DNA from: Saccoglossus kowalevskii
Lineage: Eukaryota; Hemichordata; Enteropneusta; Harrimaniidae
Direction of reading: 5' to 3'
Assembly (NCBI RefSeq): GCF_000003605.2
Contig: NW_003135353.1
Span: forward strand, 86,673 to 99,896
DNA: 13,224 nt
The translations under genes were made by a program, and so were the position numbers. This document shows positions 1 to 10,587 of the stretch, piece by piece; position 1 is the first letter of the stretch; each line of letters begins with the position of its first letter. The notes below the pieces were generated by a model. That model saw only the letters and a program-made list of their open reading frames with translations, had not been told where the DNA came from and did no database searches.

Positions 1-34
1 AGAACCGAAGAACAGCAAATCAAACTGTCGGGTT

Positions 35-160
35 TCAAAAAGGGTTAGTCTGCAGCGTTCGGTTAAACTCATTAAGGATACTGACATTCAAAGGGAATTT
101 TATTCCACAACTTACTTAAAGCACGGTTGCTGTAATAAGACGCTGACATCTCATGAAGTG
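35..160 (-). pseudogene. C-terminal remnant of a LINE reverse-transcriptase ORF
   Basis: On the minus strand KLWNKIP is read from 113 down to 93. After a one-base frame change the text continues as an N-V-S-I-L-N-E-F-N-R-T-L-type segment and ends at TGA (35-37). The order 'WN-x-(I/L)P ... L-x-x-F-(K/N)-x-x-L ... stop' is the usual end of CR1/Jockey-type LINE ORF2 proteins. The frame is broken, so this is a relic. Its upstream limit near 160 is approximate. It could be the missing tail of the fragment at 3150-3960, on the same strand. Confidence 0.55.
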
Positions 161-3149
161 AGATATAAGTGAACATATATATGTAAACAACATAATCGTG
201 AACACAATACGATCCTTGATGAGCAGCTAATACAACCAAATACTTACAAACTACTTAAATACAAACTAAGTCTTTGCATGTTGTTTGAAAAACTGTCAAA
301 TTAATATTCTGGTAGTAATTTTTAGAAACGATTGGAATTGCCATATTGATTGGTAAGTATATTTAATATAATACCTTAGTAATTGAATTCTCTGTCGTTG
401 GGTGTGCAGTTGTAGCTAAATACAAAACGCGAATGTATCAAATAAAACGATGTTTAAATAGCAAAGACACTAACTTACGCTCCACAATCGTACGTTCGCA
501 ATTAAAACAATATATATTAATGCCGCTTGACAATATCATTTATAATTTACGAGTGCAATTTGATGAAAATTACTACTATTAAACAATTCGTTCAAATATT
601 AACATAATATACACACACATAAAACATTTGAGTAAAACTCCGATGTTTTCATATTGACCTCAATCTTTAAATAAAGTAATAAATATGTCTTACACTTGAC
701 CTTGGCCGTGAAAACACTGGGATAAATTAGGTCACGGTCACGTAACATAAACAATACGCTTAGTAGTAGTAGGCACATTCATTGTATGCGGCTCTGTTTT
801 GAGTGTCTGCGAAGTCTAAAAAAAGTCATTCACATTTTAAAAATCTAAGAAACGATCGATCGTATCATAATCATAGACGACTGTGTGCATCTTTCTAACC
901 TTGTTAATATCGCGAAGGATTTGCTGGAACCGAGGATTTGTGCAAATGCTGAAGACACATCCGTTGAATGCACGAAGACACACATATACAACAGCCATAT
1001 AATTTTACATATTTATTCTTATGTAGATATATGCATTCCAGTGTCTTTTTATATAGTTTATTGCAGGTGAATCCGCTGTGATTTGAACTGGAAACTAATA
1101 GTAGTTGCTGACATAGAAAGTAAAGCATGTAAATAACACCGAATAAAATACATGGTAAATGCTGTGCCAAAACCAAAGTAAACGTACTGCGTGCGTGACT
1201 CGAACTGACGCTCTCGTACGACACCAGATTGCATAGATTTACTTCACGGCACGTCCCCGGGCAAATTATTTACTTAATTAAAAACTTCAAAAACGAGAAA
1301 TATTTGAACACATATGCTATAAAAATAATTGATGGATACATAGCTATATTACACTTATCATATCTTGCCATTCTTTATATCTGTGAGTATTGATATTATG
1401 TTGTTTTCTTTTCTTTTTCTCGGTGTCCCATCCATCGTAGGTTAGAAGTCTAGCATTTTCGCTGTAAATCCCCTTTATTTATATACACTGTTGCCATAAC
1501 GCCATAAGATACAGTGTGCCGTAATTGTGCGGTATTGCGCGAGGTATTTTCATCCTAACCATATTAGGGAATGCGAATGCCGAATATGGAATGATTACGT
1601 GCGTAAGCGTCCTCTAATAATAATAACAAACATGGAAGTCATCAGAATTTGGTCGGACCCATACAAAGAAGGTCGCTCAATCTGTTCTAAACTTTTTGTA
1701 TTTCGGCATTCCCATGATATACCTTGGAAGGAAACAGTACACAATCACATTGACCTCTCTTGTGCGTCAGTCGAAATCCCGCTGTACTGTCTTCATGCAG
1801 ACTTTTCGGTATCCTCGTAATAACCTCATATTATTACTGTTCTTATCAACCAAGTATTTATTACCCGTGCAAGTATTGCATATGCTCTAGTGTATCTTCT
1901 AAGCATGTTTTGTCCAATTTTAAAGTGTTGTTATACTGTGTTACCGAACAGTATAATTCATACGTCCAGGAAATACTTTGATCAAGCGATTCTGAAACAA
2001 ATGCATAACTTAACAGCAAGCACCGATCGTTGCCAGGAATATAAGGTAAACCATTTTTTCGATAGCAACTAATTCAATAATGGCAATATATGAACTCCCA
2101 TGGAATATATTGTGCCTTACTGACTCGAGTAAAAACATGTCTTTATAAACAAGACGGTAAATCGCAATGAGCTTTTCGGGATTGTAATTAAAGTGAACAT
2201 AGATAACACTAAGCTAGAGTTTCAGATAAGTTGAACAAAAGGTTTGTGAGAAATTGTTTTTAATCTGCAATTTTGCTAGCCTGAATGTTAAATAGATGCG
2301 GATCGATATACAATCATGTACTTGCATTTTATGTTGCGAAAAAATCCATACATGTGTAAACAATATTGCCAGTATTTAATGCATTTAATTTATTCATTGC
2401 TTAATGTTATTAAAATAACTTATTGAGTTTCATTCATTCATCACGTATATACAATGTATTATTAATTACAATGGGTTATAAACCCCATAACATATGGTAT
2501 ATGCTTACGAAGAGCGTACACTGACTGGTAAATAAATTGCCACGTCACGAAAACACTGTTTGCTTGGCGACAATGTGTAATTGACATGATTAGTATTCAC
2601 CATTCCCCCAGCTGAATGTGTGAATGACATGCGCGTGACACGCTAAATATATTTTTCAGTTGTATTAATTAGTCTAAAAATGACACTTGCTGTTTTTTTT
2701 CTATATTTCACATCCATTCATTTATTTCACAAATGACGAATGTGCCTTGAATAAAAAAAAGGCTAAAATCTGAGTAAACCATGAAATTATGTTTTACAAG
2801 AGGGAGAAATTTTAAAATATACACAATAATGGGCAATATACAGCAACATTATTACGCGTCTGATAATCACTCCACACCACAACGTCGACATTGATTTTGA
2901 ATGCACTTGAGTTGTTGGGTAGTAATTGTTTATGTTATAAATCATTTTGACATCGTCCATGTCTATTGTATTCGTGTAATACACATTATAACCAACATAA
3001 TAATAACAACAGATTGGCGTTTATGGTCAGTGACTAGACTTTTATTTATATAACAGTATTTTAATTGAATTATGGTTACGCAACAAAATGAATAGTTAAA
3101 TAGCAGACATATATTAAATTATAAATGAATATAATTCATTTCTCGTTGT
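161..3149. other. Gene-free stretch between two LINE fragments
   Basis: I see only short open frames without motifs; the longest is 97 codons at 1527-1820 (plus). If the flanking LINE pieces are parts of one copy, this stretch is an insertion of about 3 kb. I do not see matching inverted ends. The word ACATATAT occurs near both edges (173-180 and 3107-3114), but it is low-complexity. Confidence 0.45.
696..740. promoter_or_regulatory. Nuclear-receptor-like half-site cluster
   Basis: TTGACCTTGG at 696-705 is the reverse of CCAAGGTCAA, the extended half-site used by ERR/SF-1-type receptors. AGGTCACGGTCA at 729-740 gives two further half-sites in direct repeat. No nearby gene is recognised, so this is a weak candidate. 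Confidence 0.2.
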
Positions 3150-3960
3150 TCTATAATGTGCAGCGCATAACTGACGTATTTCGTAAATTATAACTCACAT
3201 GTTTAAACTTGAAAAAAATCCACATAAAAATGGCGATAGTGTAGGTATAGACTTGAAAACCTGGATAACAATATAATCTATAGGTAATTCAAGTGTAGTT
3301 GATCTTGCTTTGTTTAATAATAAACTGTAACTGGAATCAAAGTCGTTGTATGATTCCAAATCAAAGCTCTATATTGAATACACTCCATCTTTGTTACATC
3401 AGCACTTAAACAAAAATTCCAAAAAAGGAAACAATAATTAAAATGTGATAAAATAATACAATTAAAGACACTCGAGATCTATCAATTCGCTCTAATACCT
3501 TAAACTGAGCACCAACGTTTTGCACAATACGCTGATATGGTAAGGAAAATATAGTTTACTATCTATATTAACCCCTGGTCGCCTGATACAACTTTTGGAA
3601 ACATCGATGCCAAAACTTGTGTCATTATCTGAATGTTTCAATACAATAGCTTGCGATTTAATAGAATTTGCCTTCATGCCGTTTTGACGAAACCATCTGT
3701 GAATGACTCTTGTCTTAGGCTACCAATCACCTCTTGTTTCGTATTGCATACAACCGACAAACTATTACTATCGTCATAATTATATAAAGACAAAAAACAT
3801 TGAATAAAGCCAGCCCAAGAACGGATCCTTGAAGGACCCCTTTCAACAAGTCTAACCATTCACTGTGTTATGACCAGATCACTGCTTCAGTTTATTACTT
3901 TACTTAGTCATTGTCACTGAAATGTTATCTTAGGCTCTATAGCCCTATCTTGTATTTCAC
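3150..3960 (-). pseudogene. Decayed LINE ORF2 fragment: reverse-transcriptase core and downstream part
   Basis: Read on the minus strand across several frames. VLQGSVLGLALFN (3837-3799) corresponds to the conserved QGS-x-LGP-LLFN block of reverse transcriptase. LYNYDDSN (3787-3764) corresponds to the YADD catalytic block. GVNIDSKLYF and a YHIS segment follow near 3550, then a YNDFDSSY segment near 3350-3307, and KHVSYNLRNT from 3204, as in CR1/Jockey-like elements. Only 11 bases separate the first two blocks, so part of the active-site region is deleted. Multiple stops and frameshifts mean the copy is dead. The element's 5' half is not seen, and the limit at 3960 is approximate. Confidence 0.78.
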
Positions 3961-4653
3961 ATAACTGTGCTATTCGTTAGCTGACGGTATAGTGCCACCT
4001 ATAGTTCGAATTGCATTTATTACTTTGTTTTGGAGGCGGCAGGTAACGAACATACAGAAGAAATCTACTGCCTGAGAGATAGTGCATTATTGACCTAATA
4101 CTTGTATGTCGAATCGTGTTCAATGAACATGGAAACTTCTGAAATACGACTATACTGAGGTCGATTGTGTTCGGGAAGATCTACAAATACGGTATGAATT
4201 ATTTGATTGCATTTTTGAGTGATAATTCATTCAAGTTTGGTTGTACTGAGCTATACTTGAAGGGAATAAAATGTCATCAATCGTTACGAACATTTTGACG
4301 CATTGACGACGGAGTGATCCAGCTAATTGGCATATGCATCTATAGACTTTTTCATGAGTTACTAGTAAAAACACAGGGCTCTGGAAACGACGCTACACAC
4401 TGGCACAGGCGGAAAGTTTAACGCCACAAAACCTTAACAACGATTAAACTATGCATAGGCAATCAAACGCTTTACTAAGGTCCATTAAGATTGCATCTGC
4501 TGGTTTCTAGTGTTCTAAGTCGAGTTTCCAGTCATCTGTACGACGTAGAAGAACATAATGACAGATATTGTATTGCCATACTAGGCCACCGGCCCATCAC
4601 CATCTCAAGTTTACATTTCTTGAAAACAATAACTGCCCATCAAGAGGTTAATT
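3961..4653. other. Stretch between LINE fragments, nothing recognised
   Basis: It probably includes 3'-untranslated sequence of the LINE at 4654-5312 and possibly eroded upstream sequence of the LINE at 3150-3960. Translation of both strands gave no block I recognise, and no poly(A) tail or simple-repeat tail marks an end. Confidence 0.4.
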
Positions 4654-5312
4654 TTACCTTAACTTAAAAGCTTGATACAGGAATTTTGACAAATTACAAA
4701 GTGTAATGGGTAACTCACTTGTTATTAATTTTATGAAAGTGTGGTGTCCCTGGTCATGTAATGACCAACGTGGTAATAGCTCGTCTCTGTAGGCCTAGTA
4801 TATGGGACATTCGAAAATTAGGTGTAATTCATCTTAAATTATTCCGCTATTGCATAATACGCATTTACTTTCAAAACGATCTACATTATGCATACGGCCA
4901 GATTCCATTGCTAATTGGTGACTCAAGCAACGTAGCCTTGATAAAGATTTCATATGTTTGTTCACACTTACGCTGATAATATATTTTTCTACAGTTTAGT
5001 GTCGTTTTACCTGGCAGAACAAATTTAGGTGCATTCTTCCCACCATTCCTGTTGCCACATGTCCCTAATTCTATGTGCAAAATTTGCGAGGAATGCAATT
5101 TCATTTCCCACCCCTTGATTGATCCACACTATTCTAAATCCATACCTATTCAAAATATCTCGAATATGCGTTACCCAGTTAATTTTACCACGTTCGTTTC
5201 CCCGTACTAAAAGAAGATACGAATGCTTAGCAATAATGACAGTTATATCCCTCCCTATGAGCTTACTTGACTTAGTTTTTCGCTTACTTGTTCGGATATA
5301 ACATGTATACAC
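4654..5312 (-). pseudogene. Decayed LINE ORF2 C-terminal fragment, different family
   Basis: The minus strand reads NWVTHIRDILNRYGF and VWINQGVGNE in one open frame (5312-5025). A frame change then leads to KSLSRLRCLSHQLAMESGR, then a C-x2-C ... H-x4-C cluster (KCVLC ... DELHLIFEC), and finally F-K-L-R and TAA at 4654-4656. This order matches the post-polymerase region found in LINE proteins of many marine invertebrates, with the zinc-knuckle-like cluster near the end. At least two in-frame stops and two frame changes make it inactive. It cannot be the tail of the 3150-3960 fragment, because its order on the strand is wrong and its C-terminal type differs. Confidence 0.75.
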
Positions 5313-5911
5313 GCATTATCTACACAGGTTAACAATGAGTGTATGTTCGAAACGGGTTTTCATGACATAATATCACGTGTTTACTGATTTGTTGGACAGT
5401 TGTTTAAGATTAAATAATAAATTAATTCTGTCTAGTATGAACTATTGTTGCCTCATTGGATTACGTAATTTTAATCACATGGCGTAATTTTACACTAATA
5501 TGAGAAATGTAAGATTTTAGTGATTGTCTTCTTGCATTCGTCAATCTTCTAAAGTGAGTCAGATTTGGCAATAATATAATTTGTACAATTACTTATATTG
5601 TATACATGGACGGCTAATCTTTTGTCGTAATACGAGCATGTCACGCGTGGTCCTGTGTTTTTGTAAATAAAGCGCATAAATGTAACGTACCATACAACAT
5701 TGCGAACATATTTTGTCCAAACTACGCATGGTTTGTAATTGAATCATGGAAATTTCTTATTATGTGAACCCATTTTTTTTCTGTTTAAGTCACATGAAGT
5801 TCATCATGAGACATGGAATTCAAAGTGAATCTTGACTCAAATATATTTCAAAGGATTCGTCATACTCATAACTTTTAATTCAGTTTCAAGCAACACGGCG
5901 AGAAAACGATT
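5313..5911. other. Stretch with nothing recognised
   Basis: No coding remnant was seen beyond the LINE fragment edge. The last 60-70 bp may belong to the outer, more diverged part of the inverted-repeat arm. Confidence 0.4.
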
Positions 5912-6185
5912 ATACACCGACGTGCTTTATATATTATCTATTTCATTTAAACGTTCAGTAACATGTACAGCGATTAGAATTATTTTAGGAAATGAAATCA
6001 AGCATGTGATTAGCAATACTTATTAACAATTAATATAGTTATCGACTTCTCGAAATGGTCAAACAAGAATTGATTTAATATAAAAGGTAACATTAATGAT
6101 TTGCCATCTGTCAATTATCATGAAAATTCAATTGACATATCCGTGCTTTACACATTTTCCCATCGACCCGTATTATGATTTCAAT
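5912..6185. repeat. Left arm of long inverted repeat
   Basis: The reverse complement of this arm matches 7011-7283. The inner 78 bases (6108-6185 against 7011-7088) agree at 72 positions. Outside that, similarity falls but stays collinear to ATACACCGACGTGC at 5912. Weaker similarity may extend to about 5845. A short internal stem, TGTCAAT ... ATTGACA (6109-6137), is present in both arms. No coding remnant is recognised. Confidence 0.8.
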
Positions 6186-7010
6186 TAATTGTCATTGTAT
6201 TAGGTGTATTTTAACAATAGAACACCAACACTATACAGAATAACCCCGTGTGATACACACACTACAATGAACATCTGCTCATAACCACAAACTGATGAAA
6301 TACAGATCAGAAAAGTAGATCATCAACTTTTTCAGAACCCTCACGTACAGACTCTTATACTAAGCTTACTGTAATATTGTTAAGATGTTGTTGACACTTT
6401 AAATCAAATATGTACTTGTCAATTAGTAGTTTGAAAATTAAAACTTGACAATTAAAACTCACGACTCGTTCTTGTCTATAAAACAATGTTCCAGACAGGA
6501 GGGAAGGAAACACTATTTGACGGGCAAAAACAGATCACGTGGCTCTCTCGCGTTTAGCGAGATCTGGACGGCCATTTGTGTATAAGGTTAATTTTTGTAA
6601 TCATTACACGACGTCGACTACGTACGTAGTCACATATTTTGTCAACCTACCATGTGATACTCCATCCGCAAATAATGTATTGCTTCCAACATAAGCTATT
6701 TTAGTAGGAATTTTATGGTGTTGGTAATGTGATTCTACTTTACATTTATTATAACCTTAAAGTAGTTTATATCATATGTGCCCCAAGCCAGTCGAAGGTA
6801 GCATAAGAGTTACTTATTTATTATTTAATTGTTTTTTTTTTAATTTCAAACCTAAACACGATGTTATACCAGCATATAATGTTAGGCGGTTGAAAATCAA
6901 GTTTGTCATGGAGCAAGGACACAAGGACGCGAGTGCAATATGTGTCTTCATTTGTGTGACAGAATTGCAAGTCGATCTCGTTGAGAGCGAGGTAACCATG
7001 CGACTTGTTC
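6186..7010. other. Spacer of the long inverted repeat, no gene
   Basis: This 825-bp loop lies between the arms. It holds a perfect 16-bp palindrome at 6616-6631, a CTCGC-GTTTA-GCGAG hairpin near 6548-6562, and short open frames on both strands around 6776-7015 with no recognisable motif. I see no transposase or reverse-transcriptase signature. Confidence 0.6.
6616..6631. repeat. Perfect 16-bp palindrome
   Basis: GACTACGTACGTAGTC equals its own reverse complement. It lies within 30 bp of the midpoint of the long inverted repeat (about 6598). Confidence 0.9.
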
Positions 7011-7283
7011 ATTGAAATCATAATACGGGTCGACGGGAAAGCGTGTAAAGCACGGATATGTCAATTTAATTTGCATGAAAATTGACAGGTAGTGCTTCAT
7101 TCATGTTAACTATTACATCAAATCAATTTCGATCTGATTATTTCGAAACGTCGATAATTATGTTAATGTTAATGAATATTGCTAATCACATGCCTGGGAT
7201 CATTTCATACAACAGTTATAACCCCAATACATGTTACTGGACGCTTAGAATAAGGATATCATATACAATGCACGTAGGTGTAT
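7011..7283. repeat. Right arm of long inverted repeat
   Basis: This is the inverse partner of 5912-6185, at 273 bases almost identical in length. The best-conserved part is 7011-7088, including GTGTAAAGCACGGATATGTC. The outer part shares ATTGCTAATCACATGC and ACATGTTACTG with the other arm. Similarity may fade out only near 7322. The open frame at 7082-7285 overlapping the arm is not conserved as a frame in the left arm, so I do not call it a gene. Confidence 0.8.
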
Positions 7284-7560
7284 GAATACCCTCTGATCGC
7301 TTTTTCGTCGAATCGTTAAAATAGATTTGATTTATAAAATCACAATGCACTAGTAATTCAATTCCCGAAGATAAACAAGATACGATTTAAACAAACAATA
7401 TTCCGAGGAATTACGCCATTATCTCCAAGAGCTTTGTATAGTATAGCATAAGGGACTTTCAATTGTCTCATAGAACGACTAGAACAAAATCTGTTCAATA
7501 AGTAGTCTTGTATTTGTGAAGAAAATATGCCCTAATTACAGAAAACAGAGCCATGTGTCA

Positions 7561-7588
7561 CACATCTTGTTATCGTGATAACAATGTG
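7561..7588. repeat. Short hairpin
   Basis: TTGTTATC and GATAACAA form an 8-bp perfect inverted repeat, extended by CACA/TGTG with a two-base bulge. There is no T-run, and it is too short for a typical microRNA precursor. Confidence 0.5.
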
Positions 7589-8860
7589 GAAGTCGATTAT
7601 ACAGATAATTAGTATAATTAGTAGTGACAATTAAATCATTACAAAACTGACTTTTACAAAACTTTAGATATGACCGCATGCACGAAGTCAATCCAATTCG
7701 CTTGGCGTATTATCATACCAATTCCAGTTTGCTCCACGACACGCACTCCAAAGTCAACTATTTAAATTGCACCCTTTTATTATATATATGTTGTATTGTA
7801 GTTGAAACAGATCACATTCATAAATATTAATGATATATATATATAAGAGAAACACATGCATATGTTCTGCGACATATTTAATAAACTACCAGATAAACAA
7901 AACGTACATTGATATAGCCGAGAACACCATTGACAGGACATCAATTACTGTGAGTAATATACTGCTGCTAAAAGCTTCATTTCAATTCACTGTTTTTATT
8001 TATTTCCGGAAATATTTATGTCCGTGTATCTCTATTTAGGTTTCTCAACTTCTAATGAAAATAAAGCATCGTTCTTTTCCGACCGGATAACAAAAATCGG
8101 TATTTTGTATCGTCACCGTTGTGGTTCCAAGAGCAAACTGAATAATAGTTTAAAACAAAATTCACCATTTTGGGGACAATTTCGGTAATTTACAGAAACA
8201 GAGATTCATGATTAATACATATGCGAAATATACCCACGCTACGTTTTCAATATATTGCTATTGTGACGTGTCTTTAAACAAAAACGCGATTTCAATAAAA
8301 GAATCGTAGGACGTTGTTAAAGACAATCTTTACAGACCAGTAAAGTGAAAGTAGTATTTACATTTTATATTTCATTCAGTATTCAAATTATGTAGCTTGT
8401 TTGGCACTTTGTTTCACTTTATCTGTTTGGTAGTTTTCATGAAGGGACATGAGCTGCACTTTTTTAATGGCTTCATAGTTGTTAATTCATCTAATAATGA
8501 TTCAAAGGTACACCAATTTACATAAATTCGTTCCCCACTTGAGCGTCAACATTATTTTGTTATTATATCATATATTGTTATTATATTGGATGCAATTTAG
8601 TTGAATACAGTAGATATTCCTGTACTCATCAAAATGATATACAAAATATAGCATAAATAAACTTTCAGCATAATTTCAAGAACAGGGTTGACGTTTACTA
8701 GAACCATAACTTCGGTGTGGTCCCTAATTGTAAAATGATTTCCCGTGTATATCAAATTACAATCCCCACTGCCTTTCAACATTTCAACTTGAAATGATTA
8801 CTTTATGTCTCATTCTTATCTCAGACGTGTCCTCAATGCCACGAGTATCATATGCAAAAA

Positions 8861-8988
8861 CCAATCAGATCGAATAATAATTTCAGTATGCCATGTGATT
8901 GCATTCCACCCAATCAGCTCATAGCTAATGCAATCAGTGAATAGTAATCCTCACACGCATGCCAATTACACACATTGTTGTCAATCAG
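8861..8988 (+). promoter_or_regulatory. Cluster of CCAAT/CAATCAG motifs
   Basis: CCAATCAG occurs at 8861 and 8910, CAATCAG again at 8931 and 8982, and CCAAT at 8962, all in the same orientation. CCAATCAG is close to the NF-Y consensus. No coding start follows within several hundred bases, so a promoter role is speculative. Confidence 0.25.
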
Positions 8989-9004
8989 AGTTTTTTCGTG
9001 ACGT

Positions 9005-9106
9005 GGAATTTCATGTTCCGGACTCTGTAATCCATCTTTACAATAACTAATTCGAGGCATTTCATTTTCTGGACACTGTAATCCAATTTTACAATAACTA
9101 ATTCGA
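9005..9106. repeat. Tandem duplication, two 51-bp copies
   Basis: Bases 9005-9055 and 9056-9106 agree at 45 of 51 positions and share ACAATAACTAATTCGA at their ends. No third copy is seen on either side. Function is unknown. Confidence 0.9.
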
Positions 9107-10448
9107 AGAATTTGTAGTATTTATAATTTGTAGATTCCGTTTATGTACGCAGAAACCGTATATGATGGAGCATATGACATACCGTATTTATTATTCTATA
9201 GCAAATTACTCTTTTCCTACGAATTAGATAAATCAAAGAAGTATATTGCACATATAAAACTGACCAGCGGGAAAATAAAAAGAAGGAATGGTTGAACCCG
9301 AAACGTACTGTTTTTTACTCTCCATATTAGTGCATTTTTTATTTCCTCGCTCGGTTTTATTGTTCTGCTTTTCAGCACTATAGCATATTCTACTGACTTT
9401 TGTTAGAATATAGTTCCATTATGTTGCACATATAGCGTTTTTGTTTTGCTGGAGTCTTCTCTTATAGTTGACAATTTTCTTATTGATCAATTGGTTTATC
9501 CGCTTTACTAGACAAAATAATGATATGTCAAATATATATTTTCTACGAAGGACATGAAATCACAAAGCCATATATATTGGCGGTGATTGTGGCTGGGGCA
9601 TTGCCACATTGGTATATAGGGCTACCAATGTTATAAACATATGTTATATCAAGCAAGCCATATTGACGTAGCGACGTAGTAAAGTACGTATTTATTCATT
9701 GTAGGCTCAGCTGGACTGAAACAATAAATAGAATATTCTGTCCTCAAATATAGAATTGGGGCTTTCATTTTAACAATCATCTCGCTTTTATATACAGTAA
9801 TTCATAATAGTTTACTAAATTAAGTAGCTATCTACAATATGCGTATATAATCGACTACAATGGACAGCCGGTAGTGTACGGTATGTAACTATTGAAATTT
9901 ACAACTAACAGAATGACAAAACCAGTGAACGTGATAGATGTATAAATAAAACTACTTACATCGATAGTATTCTCAGAGAACAATCGATACAACACCATAA
10001 TAATTATGATCAGAAAGCCTTTACTCTATGTATATATATACCAGGACCGACCCGTATGGTCCCGTCACTCGATTTCAAAGGCTGATTGCCGCTCCAAGAA
10101 ATGTTGATACTACTGAACGCAAGCGCACATTGATTATCACGTCGTTATCTTCAAATATGTTAACTTCTCACTTTTCTCATGATATTGTCTTCATATTAAA
10201 TAACATTGCACTGAATATGGTATATTCGCAGCAAAGCGAAGAGGCGTTTCCCCCACTTAGCTAAATGACTATGGAAGATTGTGTTCCAAGTGTCACCTTT
10301 TCTCACAAACTCTTCCTTCAACTGATCTAAAATTTGATTCGTATATTTTGTGTGCCAGGTAATTCCCATTCCGAACAAGTAAGTACGATTTGTAACATTG
10401 GTTGTCGGCCGTCTTCATATACCCCGTGTGTGTTCAGTATCACATACA
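9107..10448. other. Gene-free stretch upstream of the lectin gene
   Basis: Two overlapping open frames occur, 10028-10264 (plus, 78 codons) and 10196-10378 (minus, 60 codons). The minus frame has a protein-like composition rich in K, W and L, but I cannot assign it. It lacks flanking splice signals that would make it an exon of the lectin. A 9-bp hairpin lies at 9606-9631. No other structure was seen. Confidence 0.4.
9606..9631. repeat. Short hairpin, 9-bp stem and 8-nt loop
   Basis: ACATTGGTA (9606-9614) pairs perfectly with TACCAATGT (9623-9631). Function is unknown, and it may be chance. Confidence 0.5.
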
Positions 10449-10466
10449 TATAAGGCATAGTATATA
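10449..10466 (+). promoter_or_regulatory. Possible TATA region of the lectin gene
   Basis: TATAAGG (10449-10455) and TATATA (10461-10466) lie 120-140 bp before the lectin ATG, a plausible place for a core promoter with a short 5' UTR. The surrounding DNA is AT-rich and such words recur by chance, so this is only a candidate. Confidence 0.22.
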
Positions 10467-10587
10467 CCCTGGGAGTTAATATATACATTGATGACGCCGT
10501 TGCGCTAGCTACTACAGGGAAATCGAATGTATAATGTAATCATATGTTATTGCTATTTATGTCAGGTTAAAGTTGTGACATATCACA

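Larger units (their letters stand above)
7284..9004. other. Gene-free stretch
   Basis: It contains the outermost weak similarity of the inverted repeat (to about 7322), short AT tracts near 7786-7845, a hairpin at 7561-7588, and the CCAAT-type cluster at 8861-8988. Open frames here are short and carry no recognisable motif. Confidence 0.45.

Noticed and set aside
885-1224. Overlapping small frames on both strands
   Set aside because: Low-complexity, Cys/Tyr/Ile-rich chance translations of AT-rich DNA with no motif.
1190-1262. tRNA gene or tRNA-derived SINE on the minus strand
   Set aside because: GTTCGAGTC resembles a B box, but the T-stem does not pair, no good A box is present and no acceptor stem forms.
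1527-1820. 97-codon plus-strand open frame
   Set aside because: No domain, signal peptide, Kozak-like context or splice context stands out. Frames of this length are expected by chance in 13 kb.
4761-5301. Plus-strand frames at 4761-4976 and 5119-5301
   Set aside because: They are antisense shadows of the minus-strand LINE fragment.
3150-5312. A single LINE spanning both large fragments
   Set aside because: On the minus strand the C-terminal fragment (4654-5312) would precede the polymerase fragment, and the two have different C-terminal types, so they are separate insertions.
6776-7021. Three overlapping frames in the inverted-repeat spacer
   Set aside because: They overlap on both strands, include a poly-T translation and have no recognisable motif; they are treated as chance.
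7082-7285. 67-codon frame in the right inverted-repeat arm
   Set aside because: The left arm does not keep the frame open, so there is no sign of coding constraint.
7786-7845. AT dinucleotide microsatellite
   Set aside because: Only short interrupted TATATA runs; too brief to report as a repeat locus.
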